From the NCBI GenBank assembly GCA_050250665.1, contig JBFWOF010000041.1:1-56742 (forward strand): a stretch of DNA of 56,742 nucleotides, written 5' to 3'. Shown in pieces: positions 42,269 to 50,776 of the stretch. Within the stretch, counting starts at the first letter, position 1; each line of letters starts with the position of its first letter. The stretch comes from JADKFD01 sp050250665. Lineage in GTDB: Bacteria; Pseudomonadota; Gammaproteobacteria; Xanthomonadales; SZUA-5. The translations under genes were made by a program, and so were the position numbers. The notes beneath the pieces were generated by a model, which was not told the origin of the DNA, made no database searches, and was given only the letters and a program-made list of their open reading frames with translations.

Positions 42269-43119
42269 CCGCTCAGCCCCGGGCGCACCTTCAGCAGATG
42301 CACCCGGCGATCGTCAGCCTTGGCGACTTCGAACTGGAAACCGCCAATCTCGACGGTTTCACCGGTCGTCGGCAGATGACCAAAAGCGTGCGTGACCAGA
42401 CCGCCGACCGTGTCGGCCGTCTCGGTATCGAACTCCACCGAGAAGTGCTCGTTGAAATCCTCCACCGGGGTCAGTGCCTGCACCGAGTACAGACCATCAG
42501 GCAGCGCATTGATCAACACCACCGGCTTGTCCTCAGCGTCATGCTCGTCGTCGATCTCACCGACGATTTCCTCCAGCACGTCCTCGATGGTGATCAGGCC
42601 AGCCACGCCGCCATATTCGTCGACCACCACCGCCATATGCGTACGGTTGAGCCGGAATTCCTTGAGCAGCAGATTCAGCTTCTTCGACTCGGGGATCAGC
42701 GTCATCGGTCGCAGCACCTTGCGCAGCTCGAATTCGCTCTCGCCCTTGGCAAAGTGGCGCAGCAGATCCTTGGCCAGAAGCAGGCCGAGCACGTCATCCT
42801 TGTCTTCGCCATGCACCGGAAAGCGCGAGTGGCCCGATTCGGTGACGATGCGCAGCACGTCTTCGAGTGAGGCATCGACATCCAGCCACACCATCTGGGC
42901 GCGCGGCACCATGACGTCTTCGACCTGCTTGTCGGACACACTCAGCGCGCCTTCCAGCATCGCCAGAGTGTCTGCATCGACCAGACCGTTATCGCGTGCG
43001 TGACGCAGTTCTTCGATCAATTCTTCGCGGTTCCGCGGCTCGCCTGAGAAGGCTTGACCCAGTCGCTCCAACCACGAGCGCTGCGCGGAACCGCTGCTAC
43101 TAGGGGAATCTTCGTTCAT
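42265..43119 (-). CDS. corC: CorC/HlyC family CBS-domain protein
   Basis: This 284-residue cytosolic protein has two CBS domains (about 65-190; VMVPRAQMVWLDVDASLEDV, RTHMAVVVDEYGGVAGLITI) and a C-terminal CorC_HlyC domain (about 205-282). It lacks the DUF21 membrane domain, as in Escherichia coli CorC (YbeX). The family is linked to Mg2+/Co2+ export and resistance. It is the first gene of the corC-DUF4105-corA-GNAT series; the ybeY/phoH/lnt neighbours usual for corC are not seen. Confidence 0.93.
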   Translation of the reverse strand: MNEDSPSSSGSAQRSWLERLGQAFSGEPRNREELIEELRHARDNGLVDADTLAMLEGALSVSDKQVEDVMVPRAQMVWLDVDASLEDVLRIVTESGHSRFPVHGEDKDDVLGLLLAKDLLRHFAKGESEFELRKVLRPMTLIPESKKLNLLLKEFRLNRTHMAVVVDEYGGVAGLITIEDVLEEIVGEIDDEHDAEDKPVVLINALPDGLYSVQALTPVEDFNEHFSVEFDTETADTVGGLVTHAFGHLPTTGETVEIGGFQFEVAKADDRRVHLLKVRPGLSG

Positions 43120-43352
43120 CTACAGCTTGCAACAAGCCCAGTGGGGCGGAAGCACAAGTGTAACGGATGACGCTGTTCAGAGCGATGACAGCGTCCCGAT
43201 GGCCACCGAAACGGTTCAGCAGCGCCCGTAGGTCACCTTGTCCGCACCGCGGACTACGTGACACGGTGTAGCCCAAAGCCCCGCTAACCAAGCGTCACGT
43301 AACCCGCTGCGCGGGCAACGTGACCTACTTCCATCCCGGCAGTCGGCCCCTG
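43120..43352. repeat. Two inverted hairpin REPs
   Basis: The hairpins lie at 43229-43265 (stem GTCCGC/GCGGAC) and 43294-43330 (stem CCCGC/GCGGG) in opposite orientation, between the corC start and the 3' end of the secreted protein gene. The corC promoter should lie close to 43120-43200. Confidence 0.85.
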
Positions 43353-44849
43353 TCAGGGATAATTCACCCCGTTCACCCGCGCCCGCAGCAGATCGATCAA
43401 CACCTGCGGCGGTGCACCTGGCGTGGACGTGGTCGCCCGCGTGTAGATGGTGCCGACCTGCGGTGCCAGCCACAGATCCGTGTCCACGGTTGCGGTCACG
43501 CCGAAGGTGGTGGTGACGATGTTGCGCTTGAACTTGCAGCTGTTGAAGGTGCCGGCCGTGGCGGTCTTGACCTCGTCGGCCTCGCGCTTGATCGTTTCCT
43601 GATACTGCGTGGTGTAGTTCAGTCCCGATCCGCTGGAAGTGCCGGTATAGGTGACGGTGTAGGTCTCATTGACCGCGGGAACCCGGGTGAAGCGTGCCGG
43701 CGGATTGAACACGGTGGTCAACACCACGGCACCATTCTGGAAGGCCTCGTTGCCCAGCGTGCGGTATTCGGTGGGCGTCACCTGCTGGTAATAGCGATTG
43801 GTCAGCGTGCCATTGCCATCGAACTGTTCCAGCACCGTGACGCTCTGGCCCTGGAAGGTGCCCGGCCCGACCACGCGCTCGGTCACTTCGCCGACACCGT
43901 TGTTTGGCAGGCTGGTACGGAAATCGCCGGCATTGAAGCCCGGATCGCACACCGTGAGGGCGGCACCACCGCCACCACCACCGCCGGTGCTGTCGGCGCA
44001 CACCGAGACCGGGGTGCTGTCACCGACGAAGACTAGTCGGGTGATTGCCTTGCTCTGGGTGCTGCCATCCAGCGTGTAGCTGAAGTTGCCGGTCTGACCA
44101 TCACTGAAACTGAGGGTGAAGTTGCCCACCGTGGGCACCGGGAAGCTCGTGGCCGGGCCATTGATCATGTTGAAGGGCGTGCCACTAGCCGGTCGATTGA
44201 GTTCACCGCTGAAGCTGCCGTCGGCCTGACGTGTCGCCAGACCGGTCACCCACATGGCTTTGCCGTCGGCGCCGTAGGTGTACCAAGCGATGAAGATCAG
44301 ATCCCCCTGATGGATGATGCTGATGCCCCAGCCCGATTCACTCTGTCGCCACCAGACATCGGTGTAGTTGCTGGCGCCAGCGCGCGAGCCGGTGACGAAG
44401 GTGCAGGTGGGCGGATTGGCCACCAGTGCGGCGCGCTCCAGTCGCCGCACCTGGCTGATGTTGTCGAGCGTGTAATCGAAAACCAGCTTGCCGTCGGTGT
44501 CCAGGGAAATGCGCGCTTCACCGCGGGCGTGGGTATTGGTGTTGGCCTGGGCGTTGGCGATCTGACTGAAGGGCACACCATCGAAACTGTTGACGGCGCC
44601 GACATAGCGGCCATCGGCCTGACGCGTGGCCGCAGTGATCATCCACAAGACCTTGCCGTCAGCGCCGTAGACGTACCAGGCGGCGAACAGGATGCTGCCC
44701 TGATGGACCACGTTCAGACCATGGCCGGCCTGCGACTGGTCATACCAGAGCGCGGTCAGATTGACCGGATCGGGCGTGGTCTGCGCCCTGGCGGGGTTAA
44801 AGGCCAGGATCGAGCACAGCAACAGACTCAGGCGCATCCAGATTCGCAT
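43353..44849 (-). CDS. Secreted protein with two tandem aromatic modules
   Basis: This is a 498-residue protein from the ATG at 44849, which has GAGGT 7 bp upstream. The signal peptide ends near PARA|Q (about residue 23). Two homologous modules follow: WYDQSQAGHGLNVVHQGSIL with FAAWYVYGADGKVLWM, and WWRQSESGWGISIIHQGDLI with FIAWYTYGADGKAMWV. A polyglycine linker (GGGGGGG, about 290-297) leads to a beta-rich C-terminal domain. The modules are related to the one in the protein at 22222-23226. They are common in secreted proteins of this bacterial group. Binding function is likely but unknown. Confidence 0.78.
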   Translation of the reverse strand: MRIWMRLSLLLCSILAFNPARAQTTPDPVNLTALWYDQSQAGHGLNVVHQGSILFAAWYVYGADGKVLWMITAATRQADGRYVGAVNSFDGVPFSQIANAQANTNTHARGEARISLDTDGKLVFDYTLDNISQVRRLERAALVANPPTCTFVTGSRAGASNYTDVWWRQSESGWGISIIHQGDLIFIAWYTYGADGKAMWVTGLATRQADGSFSGELNRPASGTPFNMINGPATSFPVPTVGNFTLSFSDGQTGNFSYTLDGSTQSKAITRLVFVGDSTPVSVCADSTGGGGGGGAALTVCDPGFNAGDFRTSLPNNGVGEVTERVVGPGTFQGQSVTVLEQFDGNGTLTNRYYQQVTPTEYRTLGNEAFQNGAVVLTTVFNPPARFTRVPAVNETYTVTYTGTSSGSGLNYTTQYQETIKREADEVKTATAGTFNSCKFKRNIVTTTFGVTATVDTDLWLAPQVGTIYTRATTSTPGAPPQVLIDLLRARVNGVNYP

Positions 44850-44956
44850 CGTCAGACCTCGCAGACTTGGCCGTGACGGATGTCGTTGGCCTTCAGTCCC
44901 AGACTGGCAATTTGACCGCGCAGAAGCAACTGTCCTTTGGTATGCAATCGCCGCCG

Positions 44957-45793
44957 TCACTCATTGTCAGCATCGTCACCGATCGACACATCATCAGCCT
45001 TCGCCGCGCCGTCATCGATGGCTTCCGGCGCCAGCGGCAACAACCAGGCAGCACCCCGTCCGGCCATGCTGGCCGCTCCGAAGCGCTCCTGGCACAGCGC
45101 CCTGCCCGCCTTGATCTGGTCTTGCGCCAATCGTGGCCGTGGCGCGTCCTGGTCGAATCCAGCCGTTGTCAGCACACGGGCCAGTTCACGGGCGTAGGTG
45201 CCGGCGAGCTGGTAGGCATCGCCGATGGAACTGATCTGGGCATTGTCGGTCACGGCGTTGGCACCGCGCGACCAGGTTTCCACAAGGGCCGGCTGCCCGT
45301 CCGAGCCGATGACCCGCGCCGCCATCGCCAGACCGCCCAGGCCCGCCGGCAAACGGAATGGGCCGGGAACCACGATGTCGGCCAGCGCCGAGAATCCGGC
45401 AGCACCGCGACCGGTTGCGCGCATGCCGATGGGCAGCAGTTCAATGCGCAGATCGGCCGCTTGCTCACCCGTGACAATCAGAAAATGACTGGACAAGCGC
45501 CGGCACAGATCACGGGCAGCGCGATTTGCCACCAGCGCGCTCTGCTCGGCGCTGATTGCCGGGTCGGCCAGATCTGTGCCGGACAGTACCTCTGGAGGAG
45601 CAACGCTGCGAGCTGCCGCCAGCAGCGAGGGCTGCAGATAGCGATTGACGCGGGCGTGACTGTCCTCGCGCACCGGGCTCAGCTCGACCGGCGACGAAAA
45701 GCCGGATTGCTCCAGCTTCGGGGCACTGGCGCAGGCGCTCAACAGCAGGGTGAGCAGGGATAACAGCAGACGACAGGGCGAGTTCGCGTTCAA
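44957..45793 (-). CDS. Lipoprotein, DUF3313-like
   Basis: This 278-residue protein has a lipoprotein signal peptide ending LLLSACAS (Cys about residue 21). The mature part begins SGFSSPVELSPVREDSHARV and has a central alternating strand pattern resembling DUF3313 outer-membrane lipoproteins. The C-terminus is Asp/Glu-rich. It is probably anchored in the outer membrane, and its role is unknown. It lies about 107 bp upstream of the secreted tandem-module gene in the same direction. Confidence 0.72.
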   Translation of the reverse strand: MNANSPCRLLLSLLTLLLSACASAPKLEQSGFSSPVELSPVREDSHARVNRYLQPSLLAAARSVAPPEVLSGTDLADPAISAEQSALVANRAARDLCRRLSSHFLIVTGEQAADLRIELLPIGMRATGRGAAGFSALADIVVPGPFRLPAGLGGLAMAARVIGSDGQPALVETWSRGANAVTDNAQISSIGDAYQLAGTYARELARVLTTAGFDQDAPRPRLAQDQIKAGRALCQERFGAASMAGRGAAWLLPLAPEAIDDGAAKADDVSIGDDADNE

Positions 45794-45878
45794 ATCACGC
45801 CTCAGGGCGATGGTGCACGGACTCGCACAGTAATGCCCGGTGGGTGATGTCTGTGCGACCCGCTTGTGGACGGCAGGT

Positions 45879-46038
45879 CTAGCAGCTTGTTGAAAAACTC
45901 CCTTCCGGGGAGTTTTTCAAGTCGGCGGTCCGGCGCAGGTCCGTACCGCCTCCCGACAAATCAATCGCTTACGCGCTTGCTTCGTCGTCCCGGCCATCCC
46001 TGGCCGGGCTAGCAGTCTGTTTTTCAACAGCCTGCTAG
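45879..46038. mobile_element. MITE-like element with terminal inverted repeats
   Basis: The 160-bp element starts CTAGCAGCTTGTTGAAAAAC and ends with the reverse complement of CTAGCAGGCTGTTGAAAAAC. Inside are a strong AAAAACTCCC/GGGAGTTTTT hairpin (45894-45918) that could terminate transcription, a CCCGGCCA/TGGCCGGG hairpin (45989-46008), and another CTAGCAG at 46009. It encodes nothing. The termini resemble transposase-type inverted repeats; no target-site duplication is obvious. Confidence 0.75.
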
Positions 46039-46115
46039 CCCACCCGAGCTTCCGCAACAGGTGTGAGAAATGCGGGCTAGACTCACACCAGTTTTCGTTG
46101 AGGATTGCTTCAGCC

Positions 46116-46898
46116 ATGACCTACGCCAATCTGCTGATCCACGATCAGGACGCGGTACGCACCATCACCATCAACCGTCCCGACAAGCTCAATGCGCTGA
46201 ATCAGGCCACTATTCTGGAATTGCGCCAGGCCTTCACCGAGGCTCGCAGCGACGCCAGCGTGCGGGTAGTCGTACTGACCGGCGCCGGGCCCAAGGCTTT
46301 TGTGGCTGGCGCCGATATTTCCGAGCTGGCGGAACAGAGTGCGGTCGGTGCGCGCGAGTTTTCGCTGATCGGCCAACGCATGATGCGCGAGGTCGAGACC
46401 CTGGGTAAGCCGGTGATTGCCCGCCTCAATGGCTTCACGCTGGGCGGCGGCATGGAACTGGCCATGTGCTGCCATCTGCGCATTGCCGCCGAACAGGTCA
46501 AGCTCGGACAGCCGGAAATCAACCTCGGCATCATTCCCGGCTTTGGCGGCACCCAGCGCCTGACGCGGCTTACCGGACGGGCGGCGGCGCTGGAGCTGTG
46601 TTTGCTCGGTGCGCCGATCTCGGCCGAACGTGCCTTCCAGCTCGGCATCGTCAATCGCGTGGTCCCGGCGGCAGATCTGGACGCCGAAGTAGCGAAAGTG
46701 GCGGCACAGCTGGCCAAGGCCGCTCCGATTGCGCTGCGCGGCATTCTCGATGCCGTCATCCATGGCGCCGACATGGCGCTGGACCAGGGCCTGGAATACG
46801 AAAGCCAGGGCTTTGCGGTCACCGCGTCGACCGAGGACATGCACGAGGGCACACGCGCTTTTCTGGAAAAGCGCGCGCCCGAGTTCAAGGGTTGCTGA
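46116..46898 (+). CDS. Enoyl-CoA hydratase/isomerase family protein
   Basis: This 260-residue crotonase-fold enzyme has the oxyanion segments AFVAGADISELA (about 63-74) and LGGGMELAMCCHL (about 110-122). The two acidic catalytic positions are Glu in GGGMELA and Glu in GQPEINLGIIPGFGGTQRL. Both Glu residues being present supports hydratase activity in fatty-acid or amino-acid catabolism. The ATG at 46116 is preferred; a TTG at 46098 is less likely. It lies 9 bp upstream of the ABC transporter ATPase gene, so the three genes are probably one operon. Confidence 0.92.
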   Translation: MTYANLLIHDQDAVRTITINRPDKLNALNQATILELRQAFTEARSDASVRVVVLTGAGPKAFVAGADISELAEQSAVGAREFSLIGQRMMREVETLGKPVIARLNGFTLGGGMELAMCCHLRIAAEQVKLGQPEINLGIIPGFGGTQRLTRLTGRAAALELCLLGAPISAERAFQLGIVNRVVPAADLDAEVAKVAAQLAKAAPIALRGILDAVIHGADMALDQGLEYESQGFAVTASTEDMHEGTRAFLEKRAPEFKGC

Positions 46899-46907
46899 GC
46901 CGCGCCC

Positions 46908-47822
46908 ATGCCTCTGATCGAAGCCAGGGAGCTGGTGCGGCGTTTTGACGAACGCCTTGCGGTGGACCGCGTGTCCTTCACCCTCGAAGCCGGGCGGGTG
47001 CTGGCCTTGCTCGGGCCCAACGGCGCCGGCAAGACCACCACGATGCGGGTACTGGCCGGACTGCTGGCACCGAGCGCCGGCAGCGCCGTGGTCTGCGGTC
47101 ATGCCCTGGGCCGGCGCGATCAGGACAACGACGCTATCCGCGCCCGCTGCGGCGTGGTCCCCGAGGCGCCCGGCTTCTATGAGCGCCTGAGCGCTGCCGA
47201 CAATCTGCGTTTCTTTGGCGGGCTGCATGGCCTGGAACCCAGGGTGATCGAGGAGCGGGTCAGCGCCGGCCTGCAGCGTTTCAATCTGCAGGATCGCGGC
47301 AAGGACCGCGTCGGCACCTATTCCAAGGGTATGAAGCAGCGGCTGAGTCTGGCGCGGGCGCTGCTGCATCAGCCACAACTGCTGTTTCTGGACGAGCCCA
47401 CCGCGGGCCTGGACCCCAGAGCCACCGCCGAGCTGCATGCTCTGATTCGTGATCTGCGCGCGCAGGGTTGCGGCATCGTGCTCAACACCCATTCGCTGGA
47501 AGAGGCCGAGTCGCTGGCAGACGAGATTCTGGTGATCGATACCCGTACGCTGTTCTACGGCCACCCGCAGGATCTGCAGCCGCGACAGCAGCTGGAAATC
47601 CAGATCCGCATGCTCGGCGAGTTGCCTGATGATCTGCTCTGGCCATCGGGCTGCAAGCTGCTCGATGCCGACACCGGCCTCGCCCGCTTCGAGCTGACGG
47701 ATCCCAAGCGCGAGACACCGGCCTTGATTGCGGCGCTGGTCAAGGCCGAGGTGCCGATCCTGGCGGTGGAACCGGTGCGCCGTGGACTGCGCGAACGTTA
47801 CCTGGAGTTGCTGAATCGATGA
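46908..47822 (+). CDS. ABC transporter ATP-binding protein (NatA/DrrA type)
   Basis: This 304-residue ATPase has Walker A GPNGAGKTT (about 36-44), a Q-loop near GVVPEAPGFYERLSA, signature YSKGMKQRLSLARALL, Walker B LLFLDEPTAGLDP and an H-loop in LNTHSLEEAE. The C-terminal extension (about 220-304) is typical of ABC-2 type exporters. It is coupled by ATGA overlap to the permease gene at 47819. The substrate is not identifiable; drug, lipid or Na+ export is possible. Confidence 0.93.
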   Translation: MPLIEARELVRRFDERLAVDRVSFTLEAGRVLALLGPNGAGKTTTMRVLAGLLAPSAGSAVVCGHALGRRDQDNDAIRARCGVVPEAPGFYERLSAADNLRFFGGLHGLEPRVIEERVSAGLQRFNLQDRGKDRVGTYSKGMKQRLSLARALLHQPQLLFLDEPTAGLDPRATAELHALIRDLRAQGCGIVLNTHSLEEAESLADEILVIDTRTLFYGHPQDLQPRQQLEIQIRMLGELPDDLLWPSGCKLLDADTGLARFELTDPKRETPALIAALVKAEVPILAVEPVRRGLRERYLELLNR

Positions 47823-48637
47823 ACGCCGCCACCAATGCCCTGCGCTGGATGCTCTGGCGCGAGTTTCTGGACCAGCGCCAGAACCGAATGCTGTGGCCGG
47901 TGTACCTGATCATGCCCTTGATCGGCGCCGCGCTGCCGGCGCTGCTGGCGCTGGGCAGTGCCGCCATGCTCGCCGGCAAGGCGCCGATCAAGCCGGAGAT
48001 GCAAGCCATGGTCAATGCGGTGCGCATGCTGGCCTCGGCCAATGGCACCGATCTGGAACTGGCGGCGGCGACCCTGCTGCTGCGCATGTCGGCGGGCTAT
48101 TTTCTGCTGATGCCGCTGGCCATCGTCTCGATCGCCGGCGCCTATGCCATCGTTGGCGAGAAGCAACAGCGCACACTGGAGCCGGTGCTGGCCACGCCGA
48201 TGTCGACCAATCACTTCCTGCTGGCAAAGATGCTGGCCGTCGCCGTGCCGGCAACCCTGATGTCATGGATTGCGGCGCTGGTCGGCGCAGTAGCCTCGGT
48301 GGTCAGCTTCTATTGGGCCAACGGCGTGCTGGTGTGGCCGGACATCTTCTACTGGCTGGCGGTGTTGGTGCTGGCGCCAGAGATCGGTGCCATGACCGCG
48401 CTGGTGTGTCTGAGGGTCTCGGCGCGCATGCAGGATCCCCAAGCCGCCAATCAGGTGACGGCCTTGATTCTGGTACCGCTGCTGCTGCTCCTGTTCTCCG
48501 TGATCGGCCCGGTCCTGGTGCTCGACCTGCGGGCGCTGCTCGGCGCCTGCATCGGCGGGCTGGCCCTGACCCTGGGGCTGTTCTACTGGGTACGCCGCGG
48601 CTTCAATCGCGAAGAAATTCTGTGCCGCTGGCGGTGA
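47819..48637 (+). CDS. ABC-2 type transporter permease
   Basis: This 272-residue integral membrane protein has about six helices (about 22-50, 85-115, 135-165, 170-195, 205-240 and 245-262). It has the ABC-2/NatB-like motif GEKQQRTLEPVLATPMS in the cytosolic loop that contacts the ATPase. It overlaps the ATPase gene by 4 bp and forms the exporter with it. Confidence 0.9.
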   Translation: MNAATNALRWMLWREFLDQRQNRMLWPVYLIMPLIGAALPALLALGSAAMLAGKAPIKPEMQAMVNAVRMLASANGTDLELAAATLLLRMSAGYFLLMPLAIVSIAGAYAIVGEKQQRTLEPVLATPMSTNHFLLAKMLAVAVPATLMSWIAALVGAVASVVSFYWANGVLVWPDIFYWLAVLVLAPEIGAMTALVCLRVSARMQDPQAANQVTALILVPLLLLLFSVIGPVLVLDLRALLGACIGGLALTLGLFYWVRRGFNREEILCRWR

Positions 48638-49104
48638 GGAGCGGTTGTTGGTTGTTGGTGAAAGCACGCCGCCGTCCGAGACCCGCCGTAGGTTGGGCAA
48701 AGCGCAGCGTGCCCAACGCAAAGGCGGTGTGTTGGGCACGCTGCGCTTTGCCCAGCGGTCATGGCTGCGAGCCACCCGCAATCATGAAAGTCGCTGGTGC
48801 CATGACCGTTGCATAGGGTTTCTTGCCTAACCCCTCCCCAGCCCTCCCCGAACATCGGGGAGGGAGCGACAGCTCTCGCCTGAACAACTTTCAGGCAACC
48901 TGCTGGACGTAGCGCAGCTCCGGCGCGCGGCGGCTTGACTGCTGCGTCCGGGTGGTTCGCGCCGGCGGCCGCGGCAATGCTTGCCGGGCGCCGCGCGCTT
49001 GCCGTCGTTGCGCACAGCCCTTGAATCCGGGCGCGCGGACCCGGCCTACCAAGGGCCCGCAGCGCTGTCCCGGCAATGGCACCCAGGGAACGCCGTCGAC
49101 CCGC
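48638..49104. repeat. Gene-free region with inverted repeats
   Basis: This 467-bp stretch has a long inverted repeat (48692-48717 against 48731-48756, 25 of 26 bases pairing, GTTGGGCAAAGCGCAGCGTG and onward). A perfect CCCTCCCCGA/TCGGGGAGGG hairpin follows (48842-48864). The rest (48870-49104) is very GC-rich with short frames and no recognisable gene. It separates convergent transcription units and probably contains terminators. Confidence 0.75.
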
Positions 49105-50025
49105 TCAGGCGTACCCGTACACTAGCTCCTGCGTCGAGACCACGCGCTCGCCGATGGGCTCACCGCCCAGGAAAGCCATGCCGGCGGCGATCACGCCGGC
49201 ATCGTTGACGATCTTGTGATGACCCAGACCCTCAACTGTCAGCAAGCGTGCATCCGGCCAGAAGCGCGCATAACGCTCGCCCTCCTCCCAGGGCACGTCG
49301 TGATCCACCAGATCGTGCACGATCAGTGCCGGCTGGGTCAGGTGCGGCGCCACCCGGTGGATGGCCAGATCATCCATCGCCTGTGCGGTCTCCATCTCCA
49401 GCTGCCGCTGCAAGGTTGAGCGACCATGCTCGGGAAGCGCGATGGCGTGGGCGAAGCGTCGCAGTGCGGCAGCACCATCGGCCGCGGGCGCGATCATGAC
49501 CGCCCTATCGACCTGCATGCCGCGACCCATGGCGATGGCGACAGAAGCACCACCCAGCGAATGACCGATCGCCCCGGCCAAAGGTCCGGTCTGCGCCGCC
49601 ACGGCCTGAACCGTGCTGGCGAAACCCGGCAGGGTGATCCGCGCTGGACGATTGCGCCCATGCCCGGGTTGGTCGAAGGCCACGACCGCGTAGCCCGCAG
49701 CCTGCAGCGTCTGCACCCAGGGCAGGAAGCGCAGTCCAAAGCTGGACCAACCGTGAGAGATCAACACCGTCGGCGCGACGCCCACCTCGCCCCAGTGATA
49801 CACCGCGATCGACTCGCCGGCGTGGTCCATACGCTGCATCGTGGCTCCGCCAAGTTCGGCATCGGCGGCGCGCTGACGCGAGCTGCCGAAGGGCGTGCAG
49901 AACAGCTTCATGGCCCGCGTCGCAGTAGCGCGAGGCGCGACGACGCTACCCACGCTGACAGCGGCCCGCAGCGGCCACGGTACTGTGACATTACGAACGG
50001 TCGTTCTATTTTGAGACGCAGCCAT
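49105..50025 (-). CDS. Alpha/beta hydrolase
   Basis: This 306-residue protein has a canonical alpha/beta-hydrolase fold: oxyanion HGWSSFG (about 90-96), nucleophile Ser in GHSLGGAS (about 153-160), Asp in HDLVDHDVPW (about 240-247) and His in GLGHHKIV (about 270). The N-terminal about 60 residues form a helix-rich lead (LFCTP) seen in related hydrolases. AGGAAG 7 bp before the ATG at 50025 supports this start. A TetR-type operator palindrome lies within codons 7-11. It is likely regulated by the divergently controlled TetR gene immediately upstream on the same strand. The substrate is unknown (esterase or lactonase-like). Confidence 0.87.
   Translation of the reverse strand: MAASQNRTTVRNVTVPWPLRAAVSVGSVVAPRATATRAMKLFCTPFGSSRQRAADAELGGATMQRMDHAGESIAVYHWGEVGVAPTVLISHGWSSFGLRFLPWVQTLQAAGYAVVAFDQPGHGRNRPARITLPGFASTVQAVAAQTGPLAGAIGHSLGGASVAIAMGRGMQVDRAVMIAPAADGAAALRRFAHAIALPEHGRSTLQRQLEMETAQAMDDLAIHRVAPHLTQPALIVHDLVDHDVPWEEGERYARFWPDARLLTVEGLGHHKIVNDAGVIAAGMAFLGGEPIGERVVSTQELVYGYA
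49993..50004. promoter_or_regulatory. Putative TetR operator 1
   Basis: ACGAACGGTCGT matches the site near the tetR start (ACGATCGTTCGT) as ACGANCGNTCGT. It lies near the 5' end of the hydrolase gene, so a bound regulator would block early transcription. Confidence 0.6.
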
Positions 50026-50057
50026 GTCAGGTCTTCCTTCGAAAGGTCAGCGCAATC

Positions 50058-50687
50058 TCAGAGCGCTGTAGAGGGGGGAACTGCCGTCAGCCAATCGAGC
50101 AGACGATTCACGCCTGCCTCCACGCGCGGCAGCGCGCGTGTTCTGCCTACCAGCTTGACCTCGTAATGAAAGGCCAGCATCAAGCCGTGTATCTCGAAAG
50201 CAAACTGCTCCGGATCGACGTCCGTACGGGTGTGGCCCTGCTCGACCGCCATGGCCACCGCGCGCGAGATTTCCCGTCGCAGGTGCGAGACATAGCCCAT
50301 CACGCGATCGCGAACCGGACCCGGACGATCATCAAACTCCTGTACCGCAGCGCCAATCGGGCAACCGCGATCCTCACCGTAGCGCAAGGTACGCGCAATC
50401 CAGTTCGCGAGGATGGCCCGCAATCTCGGCATTCCGCGACGCTCGCGCACGGCCGGCGCAAAGACCTCGGCAGTGAACTGGCGTACCGCAACTTCCAGCA
50501 CCGCCAGCTGCAGGTCCTTGCGCGAGCCGAAGTGAGCAAACAAGCCGCTCTTGGACATCCCGGCCGCCTCGGCCAGGGTACCTATGGTCAAGGCATCCAG
50601 ACCCTTGGCCTCAGCCATCTCGAGCGCCCGGCTGAGAATCAGTTCCCGGGTCGCGGCACCTTTGCTGGAATTGGCTTCTGGGCTCAT
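50058..50687 (-). CDS. TetR/AcrR family transcriptional regulator
   Basis: This 209-residue repressor-type protein has an N-terminal helix-turn-helix (about 10-58; TRELILSRALEMAEAKGLDA, TIGTLAEAAGMSKSGLFAHF). The C-terminal ligand-binding domain resembles the YcdC/TetR_C type (GCPIGAAVQEFDDRPGPVRD). It lies 32 bp upstream of the alpha/beta hydrolase on the same strand, so both are probably one unit. A putative operator at 50702-50713 lies 15 bp before the start codon, consistent with autoregulation. The start is almost leaderless, with no clear Shine-Dalgarno. Confidence 0.92.
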   Translation of the reverse strand: MSPEANSSKGAATRELILSRALEMAEAKGLDALTIGTLAEAAGMSKSGLFAHFGSRKDLQLAVLEVAVRQFTAEVFAPAVRERRGMPRLRAILANWIARTLRYGEDRGCPIGAAVQEFDDRPGPVRDRVMGYVSHLRREISRAVAMAVEQGHTRTDVDPEQFAFEIHGLMLAFHYEVKLVGRTRALPRVEAGVNRLLDWLTAVPPSTAL

Positions 50688-50701
50688 GGGAGAATATTAG
50701 C

Positions 50702-50713
50702 ACGATCGTTCGT
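50702..50713. promoter_or_regulatory. Putative TetR operator 2
   Basis: ACGATCGTTCGT lies 15 bp upstream of the tetR start codon and matches operator 1 at all consensus positions (ACGANCGNTCGT). AT-rich DNA beside it (AATATTAG, 50693-50700) may be the -10 of the tetR promoter. Confidence 0.65.
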
Positions 50714-50776
50714 TTTGTTTGCGTGAATGGATTTCGGGGCACGGGGCACGTCGCACGGGAAAGGCTGGACCGCGTG

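Noticed and set aside
48891..49082. Short minus-strand frame ending RRAPELRYVQQVA as a gene
   Set aside because: There is no start signal or recognisable family; it lies in very GC-rich repeat-containing DNA where frames are open by chance.
49911..50025. Later start (49911) for the alpha/beta hydrolase, which would place the operator upstream of the gene
   Set aside because: AGGAAG precedes the ATG at 50025 and the intervening residues match the helical lead of related hydrolases, so the longer start was kept.
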